The notes below the pieces were generated by a model. That model had not been told where the DNA came from, ran no database searches, and was given only the letters and a program-made list of their open reading frames with translations. Shown piece after piece: positions 23,200-34,518 of a stretch of 64,000 nucleotides of DNA. Source of the DNA: Pseudofabraea citricarpa (taxonomy: Eukaryota > Ascomycota > Leotiomycetes > Helotiales > Dermateaceae). Within the stretch, counting starts at the first letter, position 1. Every line of letters starts with the position of its first letter. Made by a program: the position numbers and the translations under genes. Location of the stretch: positions 2,294,001 through 2,358,000 of the forward strand of contig JAPWGK010000002.1 in NCBI GenBank assembly GCA_029641185.1, in the 5' to 3' direction.

Positions 23200-23228
23200 C
23201 GTTTTTTTTCTTTCTTTCTTTCTTTTTT

Positions 23229-23263
<35 letters not shown>

Positions 23264-23264
23264 C
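23200..23264. repeat. (CTTT)n microsatellite
   Basis: A second CTTT tract in the same orientation as the one at 12328-12426, interrupted by short T runs. Confidence 0.93.
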
Positions 23265-23797
23265 TTTTTTGAATGCGGTTGTCGATATTACTTTACTCTC
23301 GTTGCCAGTGTATTTTGCTGCTGTCGTTGCTAGCGAAGAAAGATCAGGAGGGTGCAAGAATGTCAACATCTGTGCTGTGACCAATTGTCGTGCGCATGCG
23401 CATGTCACTCGCTCACTATTCTATCCTATTCTACTTATCATCTATATTTAATATAAGAGCGGTGCGTCGAACTAGCTTCCCATGGGCAGCCCGCTCGATT
23501 TAGACCCAGGGCGGCCCCTTCGCCGGGGGCAACCAAGATTCGAGATATCAAGGTATATGAGGTCAAGGCAGGTCAAGTGACGACTTAGCTGATCTAGCAT
23601 GTAGCTAGCTACCCTGGGGTATGGGGGAATGGGGAAGAGGTGGAGAGGAGGGGGGTTCTTGATTCTTCTTTTGTGCCCTTGTTCTTGTTCTTGTTCTTGC
23701 TCTTGTTCACACAGCGAGCGAGCGGGTTTTGATTTCTTCTTTTGCGTCTTGCCTGGTACTGCTGCTGCTGCTGCTGCTTCTTGCTTCTTGATGCTTG

Positions 23798-24730
23798 ATG
23801 CCCTGGAGGGAAAGAGGAGAGATGGCACCACGAGATCACGCATATTGCGATCAATGCGGACTCCTTGGTCCGACGAGGAGCGGGAGGGGGAGGTTCTCTG
23901 GCCTCAAACGGAAATATATCGTCTTGATACAATCCTTCTTCAGCCGCGACAGGAGGCGGGATCTGATACAGACAAAGACGGGGACCTGCACCCACAAACA
24001 CGACCATGGCCAGAAACAGGACGAGGACGACAGACAGCAAAAAGAAACAAGCTCGTACCTCGTCGGCTCAGCCAATTTCGTCGAGCTCGCAAACGGCCAG
24101 ACGGTGCCAGCTGCCGACGCTGCAGGCGCGGAGCGCGAATGGCAGCGCAGTTTCCACGACGCCGTGTCGTACGAGCTGGAGCTGTTCCTGCGGGAGCTGG
24201 AGAGGGGGAAGCTGGAGAAGGAGAAGGCGAGAAAGGAGCAGCAGAAGAAAAGAGAGGAGAGGGAGAGACTGCAAGAGCTGAGTCCACCCGAGGCGTATTT
24301 CGAAAAACTGCGCTCCGGCTCGAAATCGGCTCTGCCGTCGCCCCTGAAACGCTCCTTCACGCCCGACGATGTCTCTGCCTTCTCTTCGTCGGCTTCGCCT
24401 TCTGCGAGCAGACCCGGGACGAGGGATTGGCTGCACCTTGATGAGTGGACGGCTATCGATCAATATGCCTCGGAACTGAGAGCTCTGCGCGCCAGACCGG
24501 CCCTCGCTGCCATCGAGCAGCAGTCGTCGAAGAAGAAGAAGACCCCGCTAGAGAGAAATGGCGTCGCTCAGTATAGGGAACTGTTCCGGAGAAGATTCGG
24601 ATGGGCGCCGGCCATGGACTTGTGGGAGTATTATCTGAGGGGGTTTGATAGCGTTTGTGACGAGCTGGACAACGCGAGGGAGGGTGCGAAGCCTATCAAG
24701 AGGCACACGGCTTGTTTTCCCAAGGATTGA
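23798..24730 (+). CDS. Hypothetical charged protein, N-terminus uncertain
   Basis: An open frame of 310 codons from the ATG at 23798 to a TGA at 24730. From about residue 80 onward the composition is natural: SSYLVGSANFVELANGQTVP, then a long Glu/Lys/Arg helix (about residues 118-165, likely coiled coil), a Ser/Pro-rich linker and a conserved-looking tail GWAPAMDLWEYYLRGFDSVCDEL. The first 60-80 residues are less convincing and overlap GC-rich sequence open in several frames. The true start may be further in, or there may be an upstream intron. I do not recognise the family. No signal peptide or membrane segment. It runs the same way as SDA1, 455 bp upstream. Confidence 0.6.
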   Translation: MPWRERGEMAPRDHAYCDQCGLLGPTRSGRGRFSGLKRKYIVLIQSFFSRDRRRDLIQTKTGTCTHKHDHGQKQDEDDRQQKETSSYLVGSANFVELANGQTVPAADAAGAEREWQRSFHDAVSYELELFLRELERGKLEKEKARKEQQKKREERERLQELSPPEAYFEKLRSGSKSALPSPLKRSFTPDDVSAFSSSASPSASRPGTRDWLHLDEWTAIDQYASELRALRARPALAAIEQQSSKKKKTPLERNGVAQYRELFRRRFGWAPAMDLWEYYLRGFDSVCDELDNAREGAKPIKRHTACFPKD

Positions 24731-25185
24731 GCTTCTTTGCTTTGGTTCTTCTGATGAAGTTTACTTTGGTTGATCCTAAACTTGAAACCGCGTTTTGGCG
24801 CTGGGGAGTTGATGATTCTATCGTGTGTACTTTTGTATTGTACGGACTGTATGAAGTACTGTGGACCATCGATGGATTTAGTTCTTGTGTATCATTTGAT
24901 ACTTCGGATAAGATATAGGTGGTTAGATATCTGTATACTTTAATGCTGAACCCAGCATACAAAACTCTTCAGATTCTGTTGACTTGACTTGATAATTGAG
25001 TTGTGACATGAGAACAGTGATTGAGGATGGGTCTTGGCATTACTCAAGTCAAACTATCACGTGATAACGAGCACATCCCTGCAGCACTAAGATAATCGAT
25101 AGCAGATTCGGCGGAAATATTTTTGGATATCTTCATCAACCACCCGATACCAATTTTCTCGACCCCAAGGCAAATCCCAATCACA
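24731..25185. other. Intergenic, SDA1 promoter
   Basis: A 455-bp spacer holding the end of the hypothetical gene's transcript and the SDA1 promoter. A short AT-rich patch with GAAATATTTTTGG lies about 75 bp before the SDA1 start. No other feature was seen. Confidence 0.45.
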
Positions 25186-27567
25186 ATGCCTAAGAAGAGA
25201 GTTGGCGCCTTAGAGAAGGTGGATGCAGATCTGTTTGTGAACCTTGGTATCTATTCCAGCAAAATCAAAGTCTAACATAAGGCAGACCCAATCTCCAGTA
25301 CAAAATTCGTCGCGATCCTAGGTAAGCTCCTACCCACCTGCTTCTTTTCCCCCACCGCTCACAAATTGTCTAGATCATATAACGAGGACTTCCAAAATCA
25401 ATATGGCCAATATAAAACGCAGCGCGATATCTTCATGGAGTCGCCCTCCACTGCGACATCTGCTGGAATTGTTTCTTTCCGCGACCTCGTCGATTTCGTA
25501 GCGCATTGCGCCGACTGTTTCCCCAAGGAGACAGAGGAATTTCCTGATAACCTCAAGACTATCCTTACCCTACACCATGCCGAGCTGGAGTCTGAATTGC
25601 GGGAGAAGATTGTTGGTAGTCTCGTCTTGTTAAGGCGGAAAGAGATCATCGATTCTTCATACCTGCTCAACACTTTATTCCCAATATTGGTGGCTACTCC
25701 TAGCAAGACCTTGCGATCCCTCCTCTTTTCGAAAATCCTCTCCGACTTGAGAACTTCTAATTCCAAAACTACAAATCACAAACTCAATCGCACGATGCAA
25801 ACCGCACTTTACAATCTTCTCACTTCTGATCGAACTTCGCAAAAGGGAATATGGGCCGTCAAGATTACCCGTGAGCTCTGGAAGAGACAAATTTGGACTG
25901 ATGCGAGAGCGGTTGAGATCATGAAGGAAGCTGCCTTGGCGGATAACGAGAAAGTCATTGGAGGCGGTGTCAGATTCTTCTTAGGGGGTGATAAAGAGAG
26001 AGAAGAGCTTGAAGATGAGAGCAGTGACGATGAAGCTATAGATATTGGGAAGCTGAAGCATCAAGCGGGTATTAACAAGAAGACCAAGAAGAAGACCAAG
26101 ACCTTGGAGAGAGCAGTGGAGAAGGTCAGGAAGCAAGAAAAGAAGAAAAAGTCGCCCCATCCCCTCAATTTCTCTGCATTACATCTCCTTCACGACCCTC
26201 AAGGTTTTGCTGAGACGCTCTTCTCAAAACACCTCCAGAATTCCAAATCGAAGCTCAACCTGGAACAAAAACTGCTGGTACTCCAGCTCGTATCAAGATT
26301 GGTTGGTCTACACAAATTGACCGTCATATCATTATACTCCTACTTCATCAAATACCTCACGCCACGACAGCCATCAGTAACGTCGTTCCTTGCATCTCTC
26401 GCACAAGCAACACATAGTCTCGTTCCACCCGATGCTCTCGAACCTCTGGTTCAGAAGATTGCCAATGAATTCGTTTCAGAAGCCTCTGCTTCAGAAGTCG
26501 CATCAGCTGGTCTTAATGCCATCAGAGAAATTTGTGTACGTCAACCGCTGGCTATGAATGATACGCTCCTTCAAGATTTGGTCATGTACCGAAAGAGTAA
26601 AGACAAGGGAACGATGATGGCTGCCAAGGGTCTACTGTCACTGTACAGGGAGGTTGGAGCAGATATGTTGAAGAAGAGAGATCGTGGTAAGACTGCAACA
26701 ATGGGTATCAGGAGTGGGTCTATCAAGGAGAGAAGATTTGGAGAGGAAGAAGTTGGGGGTATTGAAGGCTTGGAGCTACTTGAAGAATGGAAGGAGAATG
26801 AGCGCAAAAGAAAACGTGTCGAAAGAGGATTGCCCGAGGAACTTGGAACTGATGAAGAGGAGGAAGATGACGAGCAAGACTGGAACGCATGGGATGTCGA
26901 GTCAGATGCTAGCAGTGATTCAGGTGGATGGATCAACGTGGAGAGTGACGCTGAGATTGAGATCAGCGACAGCGAAGACGACAAACCAGCAGTAAAGAAG
27001 CCCAAGACCGAAGCAAAAGCCGAGGCATCAAAAGACGAAACAGAAGAGGCTGGAAAGGATGAAGAGAAAGAAAACGCCGACAAAGCTCTCGAGCAGAAGA
27101 TCTCCACGCTCGCCACAACCAAGATCCTCACACCAGCCGATCTCGCCAAGCTGCAAGAGCTCCGTCTGGAAGCCAGCCTGAACAAAGCCATGGGCGGCAA
27201 CAAGGTGCAATCGCAACGACAGAAAGAGATGATGGCACGCCACGCCGACGACGCCTTGACGGCCGATCAGATCGAGGGCTTCTCGAAGCTCCGCAAGAGC
27301 ACCAAGGAGGAGATGGTGGCGCTCGCCCGCGAGGGTAAGGGCGAGCGCGGCGAGCACAAGTCGACGCAGGCTCTCAGGAGAGACAAGAAGGATGCCGAGG
27401 GCAAGAGCTCGACGAATAAGGAGAAGGCGCGCAAGAAGAACTTCATGATGACCCTTGGAAAGGCCAAGTACAAGCAGAAGAGAAGTTTGGTCCAGACGAA
27501 ACGTGTCTTGCAAGGCCATATCGCGAGGAGCAAGAGGGGTGGCAAGCGTGGTAATATCGGCATGTGA
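25186..27567 (+). CDS. sda1: SDA1 family protein, nuclear 60S ribosome assembly factor
   Basis: Three exons, 25186-25232, 25286-25321 and 25374-27567, give 758 aa. The two small 5' exons are set by the conserved start MPKKRVGALEKVDADL, PNLQYKIRRDPRSY and NEDF; without them the long third exon lacks its native beginning. Sda1 is needed for maturation and nuclear export of pre-60S particles and, in yeast, for passage through G1. The N-terminal half is helical repeat-like. Residues from about 220 on include Asp/Glu and Lys clusters (ESSDDEA, KKTKKKTK), a strongly acidic stretch near 500-570, and a basic C-terminus ending KRGGKRGNIGM, all typical of nucleolar factors. Introns of 53 and 52 bp are canonical GT-AG. 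Confidence 0.94.
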
Positions 27568-28576
27568 GGTACTGGTGGGATGTTTGATAGATATTTCGAG
27601 AAAATTCAACCGTGTTTACATCCGAAGACTTGGGTTCTGCTTGTCCTGCTCTGTTTTCTTCCCGTCTCTCGATCGTGATTGGAAATTTTGATGGTGTATT
27701 GTGCTGATTATTCAGAAGGGGGGATTGTGTTAAAGGTTAAAGATTTATATATCTATATGTAAGCTTCTATATAAATCACCTCTCTCCCTCTCCCCTCCTC
27801 TCTCTGGGATATCAAAAATGTGGGCATTCATTCTCTCTCTGTACGAGGAGGAACTGCCAGAGTTTTGACTCTCGTCATCGTCATTGCACCCTTCTGCGAC
27901 TACTGTACGTTTGACCTTTGGTGGTTCAATGATTTTGCCCTTAGAGTGGTGTAAAAGAAGGTCGTCTCGGCGGGGCACTGGGAAGGGGACTCTTTTCGAC
28001 CATCATTGGGCGGGACCAATGTCAGTGAAGTTACAGCTGTGGTTAACTTTTCGTAAATCTCCAACGCCTTCGTTTTGTCACACGTAAAAGAGAGTGATTG
28101 ATCCGTATTCTGTTACTGTTTGTAACGAGCTTAGTGACTGTGGTAGCAAACCAAGGTAAGTCGTCTATTATTTACTCTGCTGTGTGTATCGTCGCTAAAC
28201 GAAGGTAAATTGACTGATGGAACAGGTATGGATTTGGTTGATTTTTTATTCATTGCCCAGTTAGGCAGGCTTTATCGTTTGGAGATGCAAATATACGTAG
28301 CGAGAAAGAAAGGAAGTCGGTGGCCAGGTGGCGAGTAATACGATTTCTGCTATGTGCGAGGGAGAGAGGTTGGATAGAAAGATTCAGTCGAGGAGCCTGA
28401 TGCGAGTCCTGAGAATGGAACAGAAGGCCGCGCAACTGTGTGCAAGCACGCTCACGATGATCAGTGAGGGATTGAGTTGAATAAGACTTGTTAATTTGTC
28501 TTTCCATTCAGTCATAAAATTAGTATACAGGGTATCAAAAGTAAATATCTCAAGACATTGAACGGTACAGCTACCA
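27568..28576. other. Convergent spacer with a possible stray exon
   Basis: The spacer lies between SDA1 and the minus-strand gene at 28577. A minus-strand segment of about 250 bases (27745 to about 27990) stays open with fairly natural composition, starting PRRDDLLLHHSKGK and ending DLYRSLHIDI at a TAA. It has a good CCTTCCCAG acceptor-like sequence just upstream but no ATG and no partner exon that I could find. It may be a terminal exon or chance. Confidence 0.35.
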
Positions 28577-29619
28577 TCACAAAGGACTTTCGGTTGTCAT
28601 TTCTGTCATTGACAAAGTACTTGGAGCTTGGCCGAACTTCTCTTTCCTCCGAAGATCATAGAACCCATGGTGGTATGATGGTGTTTCATGGTGATTTGGT
28701 GGAGCCGATTGAAGTTGCATGAGTAAATCGTCGACACTTGAAGACATGTCGTCTGTATTTTTGAAAACCATTGTGGCCATCGTCCAAGTGATCCAAGTGC
28801 TCATCCGAGGTGGCAGTGAGGGCGACTTGAGATTGGAAAGCCGAATCGCGAGTTCTTCCTTTTGAGACTCGATGTTAATTTCGAGGGATCGAGGGGGTTT
28901 CTTGATGACTGAGGGGTCGTAGTAATCGAACGTATATCATTGCGGTAATAACTCCAGTCTGTGTCTAGGTACTTGCGGTATAGAGGTAATGGTTGGAGTG
29001 GTTAAAAGTCAACGGGTGTCCTTGTTGGGTGAAGTAAGAGTAGCCAGACACTCGTGTAATACATGAACAACACTTACGAATTGGCGTTTTGAGTTGAGAC
29101 ATTGGAATCCTTGGTCAAGTCTTGTAATCCCGTATGGTTCCCTCCACGTTCTTTGTTGTATAATAGCTTCTATCAAACAATCGTGTTCAGCTAGCGCCCT
29201 GTTGATATATACGTCTATCTTCTCACTTAGATGAAGTTGATTGTGGTTGACGAACTCCGGGTAGAATATCTAATACTTTCAGCTCCTTCACAATAGTTAG
29301 TGGTGCAGGTAGTAAGTAGTAGTGCAATAAGGAATACTTGCTGGAAACTCAAGTGCCGTCTGATATCCGGGAACTGTCTTAACACCATTCTTCATAAATT
29401 CTTCGGCGTGGGAGAACTTTATCGCGCCACCAACATGCAACACATCACGCCAGCGGATGGACGATGTTCCTGCAGTCAGAGGTATTGTTTGTATGCCGCT
29501 ACACTTTTCACTCAGGTGTATACGGGCATGGAGTTCTTTGGTGCGATATGCCAATGCCTAAAAGACAGGGTGTGTTTATATCCTGTTGTCAGTCGTGCTT
29601 CTGTTGTCGTTTCTTTCAT
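28577..29619 (-). CDS. Unrecognised four-exon gene, with an apparent frameshift in exon 4
   Basis: I assembled this gene from segments too short to stand out singly: exon 1 29619-29524 (ATG, 32 codons, MKETTTEARLTTGYKHTLSF), exon 2 29416-29342 (25 codons, FSHAEEFMKNGVKTVPGYQT), exon 3 29269-29078 (64 codons, including IFYPEFVNHNQLHLSEKIDV), exon 4 28971-28577. The first three exons are whole numbers of codons with all junctions in phase 0. The second intron uses a GC-AG donor (CCA|GCAAGT). In exon 4 the frame YLDTDWSYYRNDIRS changes near 28930 to FDYYDPSVIKKPPRSLEI, which then runs 115 codons to a TGA. No canonical intron fits this change, so a single-base indel, in the genome or the sequence, is likely. 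No known domain. The length would be about 255 aa. Confidence 0.5.
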
Positions 29620-30211
29620 GTTATGTTTGTGGGAAGTTGAGCATTGAGCGGGTGAGGACTTGACGAGATGTCGGGATGTCGAGATGAAGGGCGAGCCCGA
29701 GGAGCGAAGCTATCAGGGCCATTCTCACTACCATCATACTCGAGATAGTCAGTGTTGTTTCCACGGCAGCATATGCATGTGAATGGAAACAGAGTGTGAC
29801 AAGCTATTGGCATGGACCTGGAGAGCCTGGCATTGTTGAGGGAGTTTGTAATACTGCAAGGGCGATGACCTCCAAACATCAAGTCAAGTCACGTTATCTT
29901 GGGGTTTGGGCAGGTAGAAGAAGTTATTGTCACGTCACGGTCAATGCAGTGGTAGAGCCATCTTGAATTTAACGTCCTTTTTATTTCTGTGTCTCTAATA
30001 GACACAACCATGATGTATTACAATGCACCAAGCTTAACACCGAGCTTTTCCATCTTGGCGACGTTGGGAATATGAAACGCAAAACCGCACGCAAAGTCTA
30101 GGCAAAAGAAGAAACCCAGGATCTAATCATCACTGTCCCGTTATCTAGAACAGATTGACCCCAACCCATTGATGCAAAGAAGAAACACTAAAGAGATTCG
30201 TAAGAAACCAT
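29620..30211. other. Intergenic
   Basis: This contains the upstream region of the unrecognised gene and the 3' flank of HSP70. Nothing else was seen. Confidence 0.5.
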
Positions 30212-32288
30212 CTAGTCAACCTCCTCGACAGTTGGTCCATCATCATGGGTAGCTCCACCAGGGGCACCAGCACCTGGGAATCCACCTGGTCCACCGGCAC
30301 CTGGGAATCCTCCTGGAGCTCCGCCCTCTCCACCGTTTCCATAGAAGCGCATCATAATAGGATTTGCGACGGCCTCAAGCTCCTTTTGATGCTCCTCATA
30401 CTCCTCCTTGGTGGCTTGTTGAGACTCATCCAACCAAGCGACAGTCTTGTCGATCTCAGCCTTCAATGACTCCTTGTCAGCAGCCTCGAGCTTCTCATCA
30501 ACCTTAGCGTCTGAGAGGGTGTTCTTGAGCGAGTAAGCATATGACTCAAGACCGTTCTTTGCGGAGATACGTCCGGCCTCAGCCTCATCCTCCTCCTTGT
30601 ACTTCTCAGCCTCGGACAACATGCGCTCGATCTCCTCCTTGGAGAGACGGCCCTTGTCGTTGGTGATGACAATCTTGTTGGACTTTCCGGTACCCTTCTC
30701 GAGAGCAGAGACGTTCATGATTCCGTTTGCATCAAGATCGAAGGTAACCTCAATTTGAGGAACACCACGTGGTGCCGGTGGGATTCCGGTCAACTCGAAC
30801 TTGCCCATAAGGTTGTTATCCTTAGTGCGTTGACGCTCTCCCTCGAAAACTTGAATGAGGACACCGGGTTGGTTGTCAGAGAAGGTGGAGAAGACCTCTG
30901 ACTTCTTGGTGGGAATAGTGGTGTTGCGGGGAATGAGCTTGGTCATCTGTCCACCAGCAGTCTCGATACCGAGAGACAATGGCGCGACATCCAAGAGAAG
31001 GATCTCGTTGGTAGACTTGGAGGAAGTGTCACCAGAGAGAATGGCAGCCTGGACGGCAGCACCATAAGCGACAGCCTCATCAGGGTTGATGGACTTGTTT
31101 GGCTCCTTTCCGTTGAAGTAATCGGTGATGAGCTTCTGGATTCTTGGGATACGGGTGGAACCTCCGACAAGAACGATCTCGTGGACCTTGGACTTGTCGA
31201 TCTTGGCGTCGGCGAGGACACGGTCAACAGGGGTGGTGGTTGATCGGAAGAGGTCCTGGCAGAGCTCCTCGAAACGAGCACGGGTGATAGAGGTATAGAA
31301 GTCGATACCCTCGAATAGCGAGTCGATCTCGATAGAAGTTTGTGCGGAGGAGGAAAGGGTGCGCTTGGCACGCTCGCAAGCAGTTCGGAGGCGACGGAGG
31401 GCGCGGGCGTTGGAAGAGAGATCTATAAAACAGTTAGTCAATTGTTTCGGGGAATAGAACGGCCGTACTATCCTTTCTTGTGCTTGCGTTTGAACTCGTT
31501 TACGAAGTGGTTAACAAGACGGTTGTCGAAGTCCTCACCACCCAAGTGAGTATCTCCGGCAGTAGACTTGACCTCGAAGATACCCTCCTCAATGGTAAGG
31601 AGAGAAACATCGAAGGTTCCTCCACCAAGATCGAAGATGAGGACGTTACGCTCACCGTCAACCTTCTTGTCGAGACCGTAGGCAATAGCGGCGGCGGTAG
31701 GCTCGTTGATGATACGGAGGACGTTGAGGCCGGCGATCAAACCAGCGTCCTTGGTAGCTTGACGCTGAGAGTCGCTGAAGTAAGCTGGTACAGTAACGAC
31801 AGCGTTGTTGACAGTTCCACCAAGGTAGGCCTCGGCGGTCTCTCTCATCTTGACCAAGATCATAGAAGAGATCTCCTCGGGTGTGAACTGCTTGTTCTCA
31901 CCCTTGAACTCGACCTCGACGACTGGCTTTCCAGCACGGTCAATAACCTTGAAGGGGAAGTGCTTCATGTCAGCCTGAACCTCAGCATCTGCGAACTTGC
32001 GACCGATCAATCGCTTAGCGTCGAAGACTGTGTTGATTGGGTTCATGGCGACTTGGTTCTTTGCGGCATCTCCGATCAGACGCTCGGTGTCAGTGAAGGC
32101 AACGAACGAAGGTGTGGTTCGGTTTCCCTGGTCGTTGGCGATAATCTCGATACGATCATCACGGAAGATACCCACACAAGAGTAGGTGGTACCCAGATCG
32201 ATACCTATAGCGGTCGTGTTAGCTTGGGGGTTGCGGGAGAGAGGGGATTGAGGGGCTGCGGGGGGTACCTACCAATAGCTGGTGCCAT
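30212..32288 (-). CDS. hsp70: Cytosolic HSP70 chaperone (Ssa type)
   Basis: Three exons, 32288-32273, 32204-31473 and 31422-30212, encode 652 aa ending in the cytosolic signature GPTVEEVD. The product is an ATP-driven chaperone that binds unfolded segments together with J-proteins. Signatures in order: [12 protein letters not shown] near the start, [27 protein letters not shown], the substrate-binding domain with KGTGKSNKI, and a Gly/Pro-rich tail with repeated GGFPGAG. The first intron is canonical and follows codon MAPAIG. The second needs an exon end AAGAAAG followed by GATAGT to give the invariant KKDLSSN. The only nearby GT donor would create a stop. See findings on this GA-AG intron. 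A perfect heat-shock element lies about 255 bp upstream. Confidence 0.96.
31423..31472 (-). other. Apparent GA-AG intron in HSP70
   Basis: The minus strand reads AAAG|GATAGTACGG at the 5' end and TTGACTAACTG...TTTATAG at the 3' end, 50 bp in all. The branch and acceptor are ideal, while the donor begins GA. Conserved protein sequence on both sides fixes the boundaries to the base. Confidence 0.8.
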
Positions 32289-32540
32289 GATGGGCTATTG
32301 ATTGTTTACTTTGAATGGATGTGAAGAAGAATATATGGATTCGTGTTGTGCTTCGATGATGAATTGAAGACTTGAGAAGGGTTGTGTTCAAAGTTTGAGG
32401 TTGAATTGGTATGAAGAAGAGATGGAGGAGTCGGGCGCGAGAAGGCTTTTGTACCCACCCACATACAAAATTCGAAAGCTTTGGAAAGCACTAGAAATCT
32501 CGCTTCGCATTCACTGCTTCGAAGCAAAAGGCAGCCGCTG

Positions 32541-32554
32541 GAATCTTCGCGAAG
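32541..32554. promoter_or_regulatory. Perfect three-unit heat-shock element
   Basis: GAATCTTCGCGAAG matches nGAAnnTTCnnGAAn with no mismatch, 253-266 bp before the HSP70 start codon. A further TTCGAAGC half-site pair sits at about 32518-32525. This is the binding pattern of the trimeric heat-shock factor Hsf1, so the gene is expected to be heat-inducible. Confidence 0.8.
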
Positions 32555-34518
32555 CCTCAGGAAGATGCGAGTCGCAGCTGGATGCGGCGAGAAAGAGGTT
32601 AGCTTCTGTAGTTACTTGAGGGCTTTGTTCCTTTGCTAGTTATTCGATAGTTGGTTCGATAATTTAGTAGGTGATAAAATTCGCGATGTAAAAATTGGGG
32701 GTTCGCAACGATTCCATTGCCATCCGATAAGGCTCTGTCTGATAGTTGCCAGGCCAGGTACAAAGCTGCTTTAAAGCGACTTGGGTACTGAGATTTTTCA
32801 TATTATTTAAAGGCATGTAAGTATCATTGAATAAAACTGGCTGAAAGACTTATAATCACTATTAAGGGCATAAGTGTTAAAAATAAAAGTTATTTAGTTG
32901 TCAGTTATAATTGCTAAAAAGACATGTACTACTTTTAAGCAACTGTATTTTATTTAATGACTTTTAGTTTATAATAATTATTTCTTTTTGAAGATCTAAA
33001 GTGTTTGAAAATGAATAATAATAAAAAGGACTACAGTCACTTAAGCATACAAATATGAAAAACCAAAGAATTGTTCAAAGAGATACAATTATTAAAAGTA
33101 TATGAATATCATCAGGTGAAAAGTCTTAAAGCGGCCTACGCTTTCACACGTCACTGATGTCATTAGGCGGTGAGTCGAGGTCACGTGAGTCAGCCCATGG
33201 TGCCCCGCCATCAATCAAGGGAACGGGGCTGGATCTTTCTTGTACACTCTGGCTTGCAGGCAGGTATGTATCGCTTCCTTGGTACCATACTGTACACGTC
33301 AGCGAGTATATTCTCTACGTGTCCTACGCAAGATTTATCTAGCATGTCATGTCTTCCCGCGGCTTGAAGGAAAAAAAAACCAACATCGAAAAAAGGGCCG
33401 CAAGGCTTGAGCTTGGACGTCAACATCACATCATCGAGTGGCAAACTGCGGGGTGGACGGGCAGACTTCAAATTTTTTTTTTTTTTTTTTTCGCCGGGAC
33501 ATGGAAGCGTTTTAGGTAGGGATGACTTGACTTGCCCAACCTTCAGCGAGGCTCTCTTCTTCATTCATTCTTTGTCCTTCTTTCTCGGTCGTCGTGATTC
33601 TTTGTTTAGGCTGTTGACGTTTTCTTTTCTTATTTTCCTCCTTCGATAACCACCTCTCAAGGTATACCCGGTGTGAGCGAGGCCCAAAAATGGGAAAGCA
33701 GCTATGGCCAAATAATGAAGATAGAGCGATTAGAGGTATTATAGATAGATATAGCCTGGTATAATAAGGCAAAGAAGAAAGAGTATCAAATGCAGATAGC
33801 AGGAACTTAGGAAATGGTTTAGCAGTATAAGCATGGCTTCATTTGTCTGGGGGAGATATAAGGGATAGTATTAGCGTAGCTTAATTGGGCATGCACAGAT
33901 TCGTATATATTTAAACAGCTTCCTATGAGCACGGAGCTCCTCTTCTTTAATCTACCCTTTATTCATTTACATAACCCTACGCCTACTACTCTTATGCCGG
34001 TCGGTACATTTCATCATCGGCTTTAAAGGACGCAGCTACAAGGTCCGCGCTATCCATCTTTCGATCTCCTACAATACTCGCTTCTCGCTTCTGCTTCTGA
34101 TGGGGACATGCTGGCCATGGTTCTAGAACAAATGAGTCAGTTCTGGCTCTCTCGGTTGGTGCTTGTGGTCGAGAGTTGAGGACAGTTTGGAGAATCACAA
34201 GGTGGAAAGGAGTCACAAGTTGGAAAAAGAGTCACATCTTTAAGACCACGTTTACAGAGTTGGTAGAAACCCTGATAAGCAGCTTAGGCAGCACAGTTGA
34301 AACAGGTAAAGAGGTTATTGTTTGAGAAATTATACTGTATAACTGGATGCATGTGAAGAGCGATCTTCTCTTAGAAAGTATCTATTCTAAAGCCGCCGAA
34401 CTCCACCAGTAGCCCCAAACTCCAAACCCATGCCGCGCCATAAAAAGCAAAAGGCCACCCGAGGAAAATAATACAAACGGAATAACTGTTGTACAAGAGG
34501 AGCCCTCAAGAGCGACTC
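32555..34518. other. Long spacer with an AT-rich island
   Basis: No gene was found. From about 32790 to 33125 the sequence is strongly AT-rich and then changes abruptly at AAAGCGGCC. A T19 run occupies 33473-33491. The stretch 33660-33960 is moderately AT-rich with no terminal repeats that I could match. These could be decayed, RIP-mutated transposon remains, but no coding relic is visible. Confidence 0.5.
33473..33491. repeat. T19 homopolymer
   Basis: Nineteen uninterrupted T residues. Confidence 0.95.

Larger units (their letters stand above)
22113..23797. other. Intergenic with several microsatellites
   Basis: This holds the 3' region of the bZIP gene and then a stretch with ATC, ACTC and CTTT microsatellites. 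No gene was recognised. Short frames here are repeat products. Confidence 0.6.

Noticed and set aside
31480..32301. 273-codon plus-strand open frame opposite HSP70
   Set aside because: Long antisense frames opposite HSP70 are a well-known result of its codon bias. This one has a repetitive V/L/S/D composition and no independent signals.
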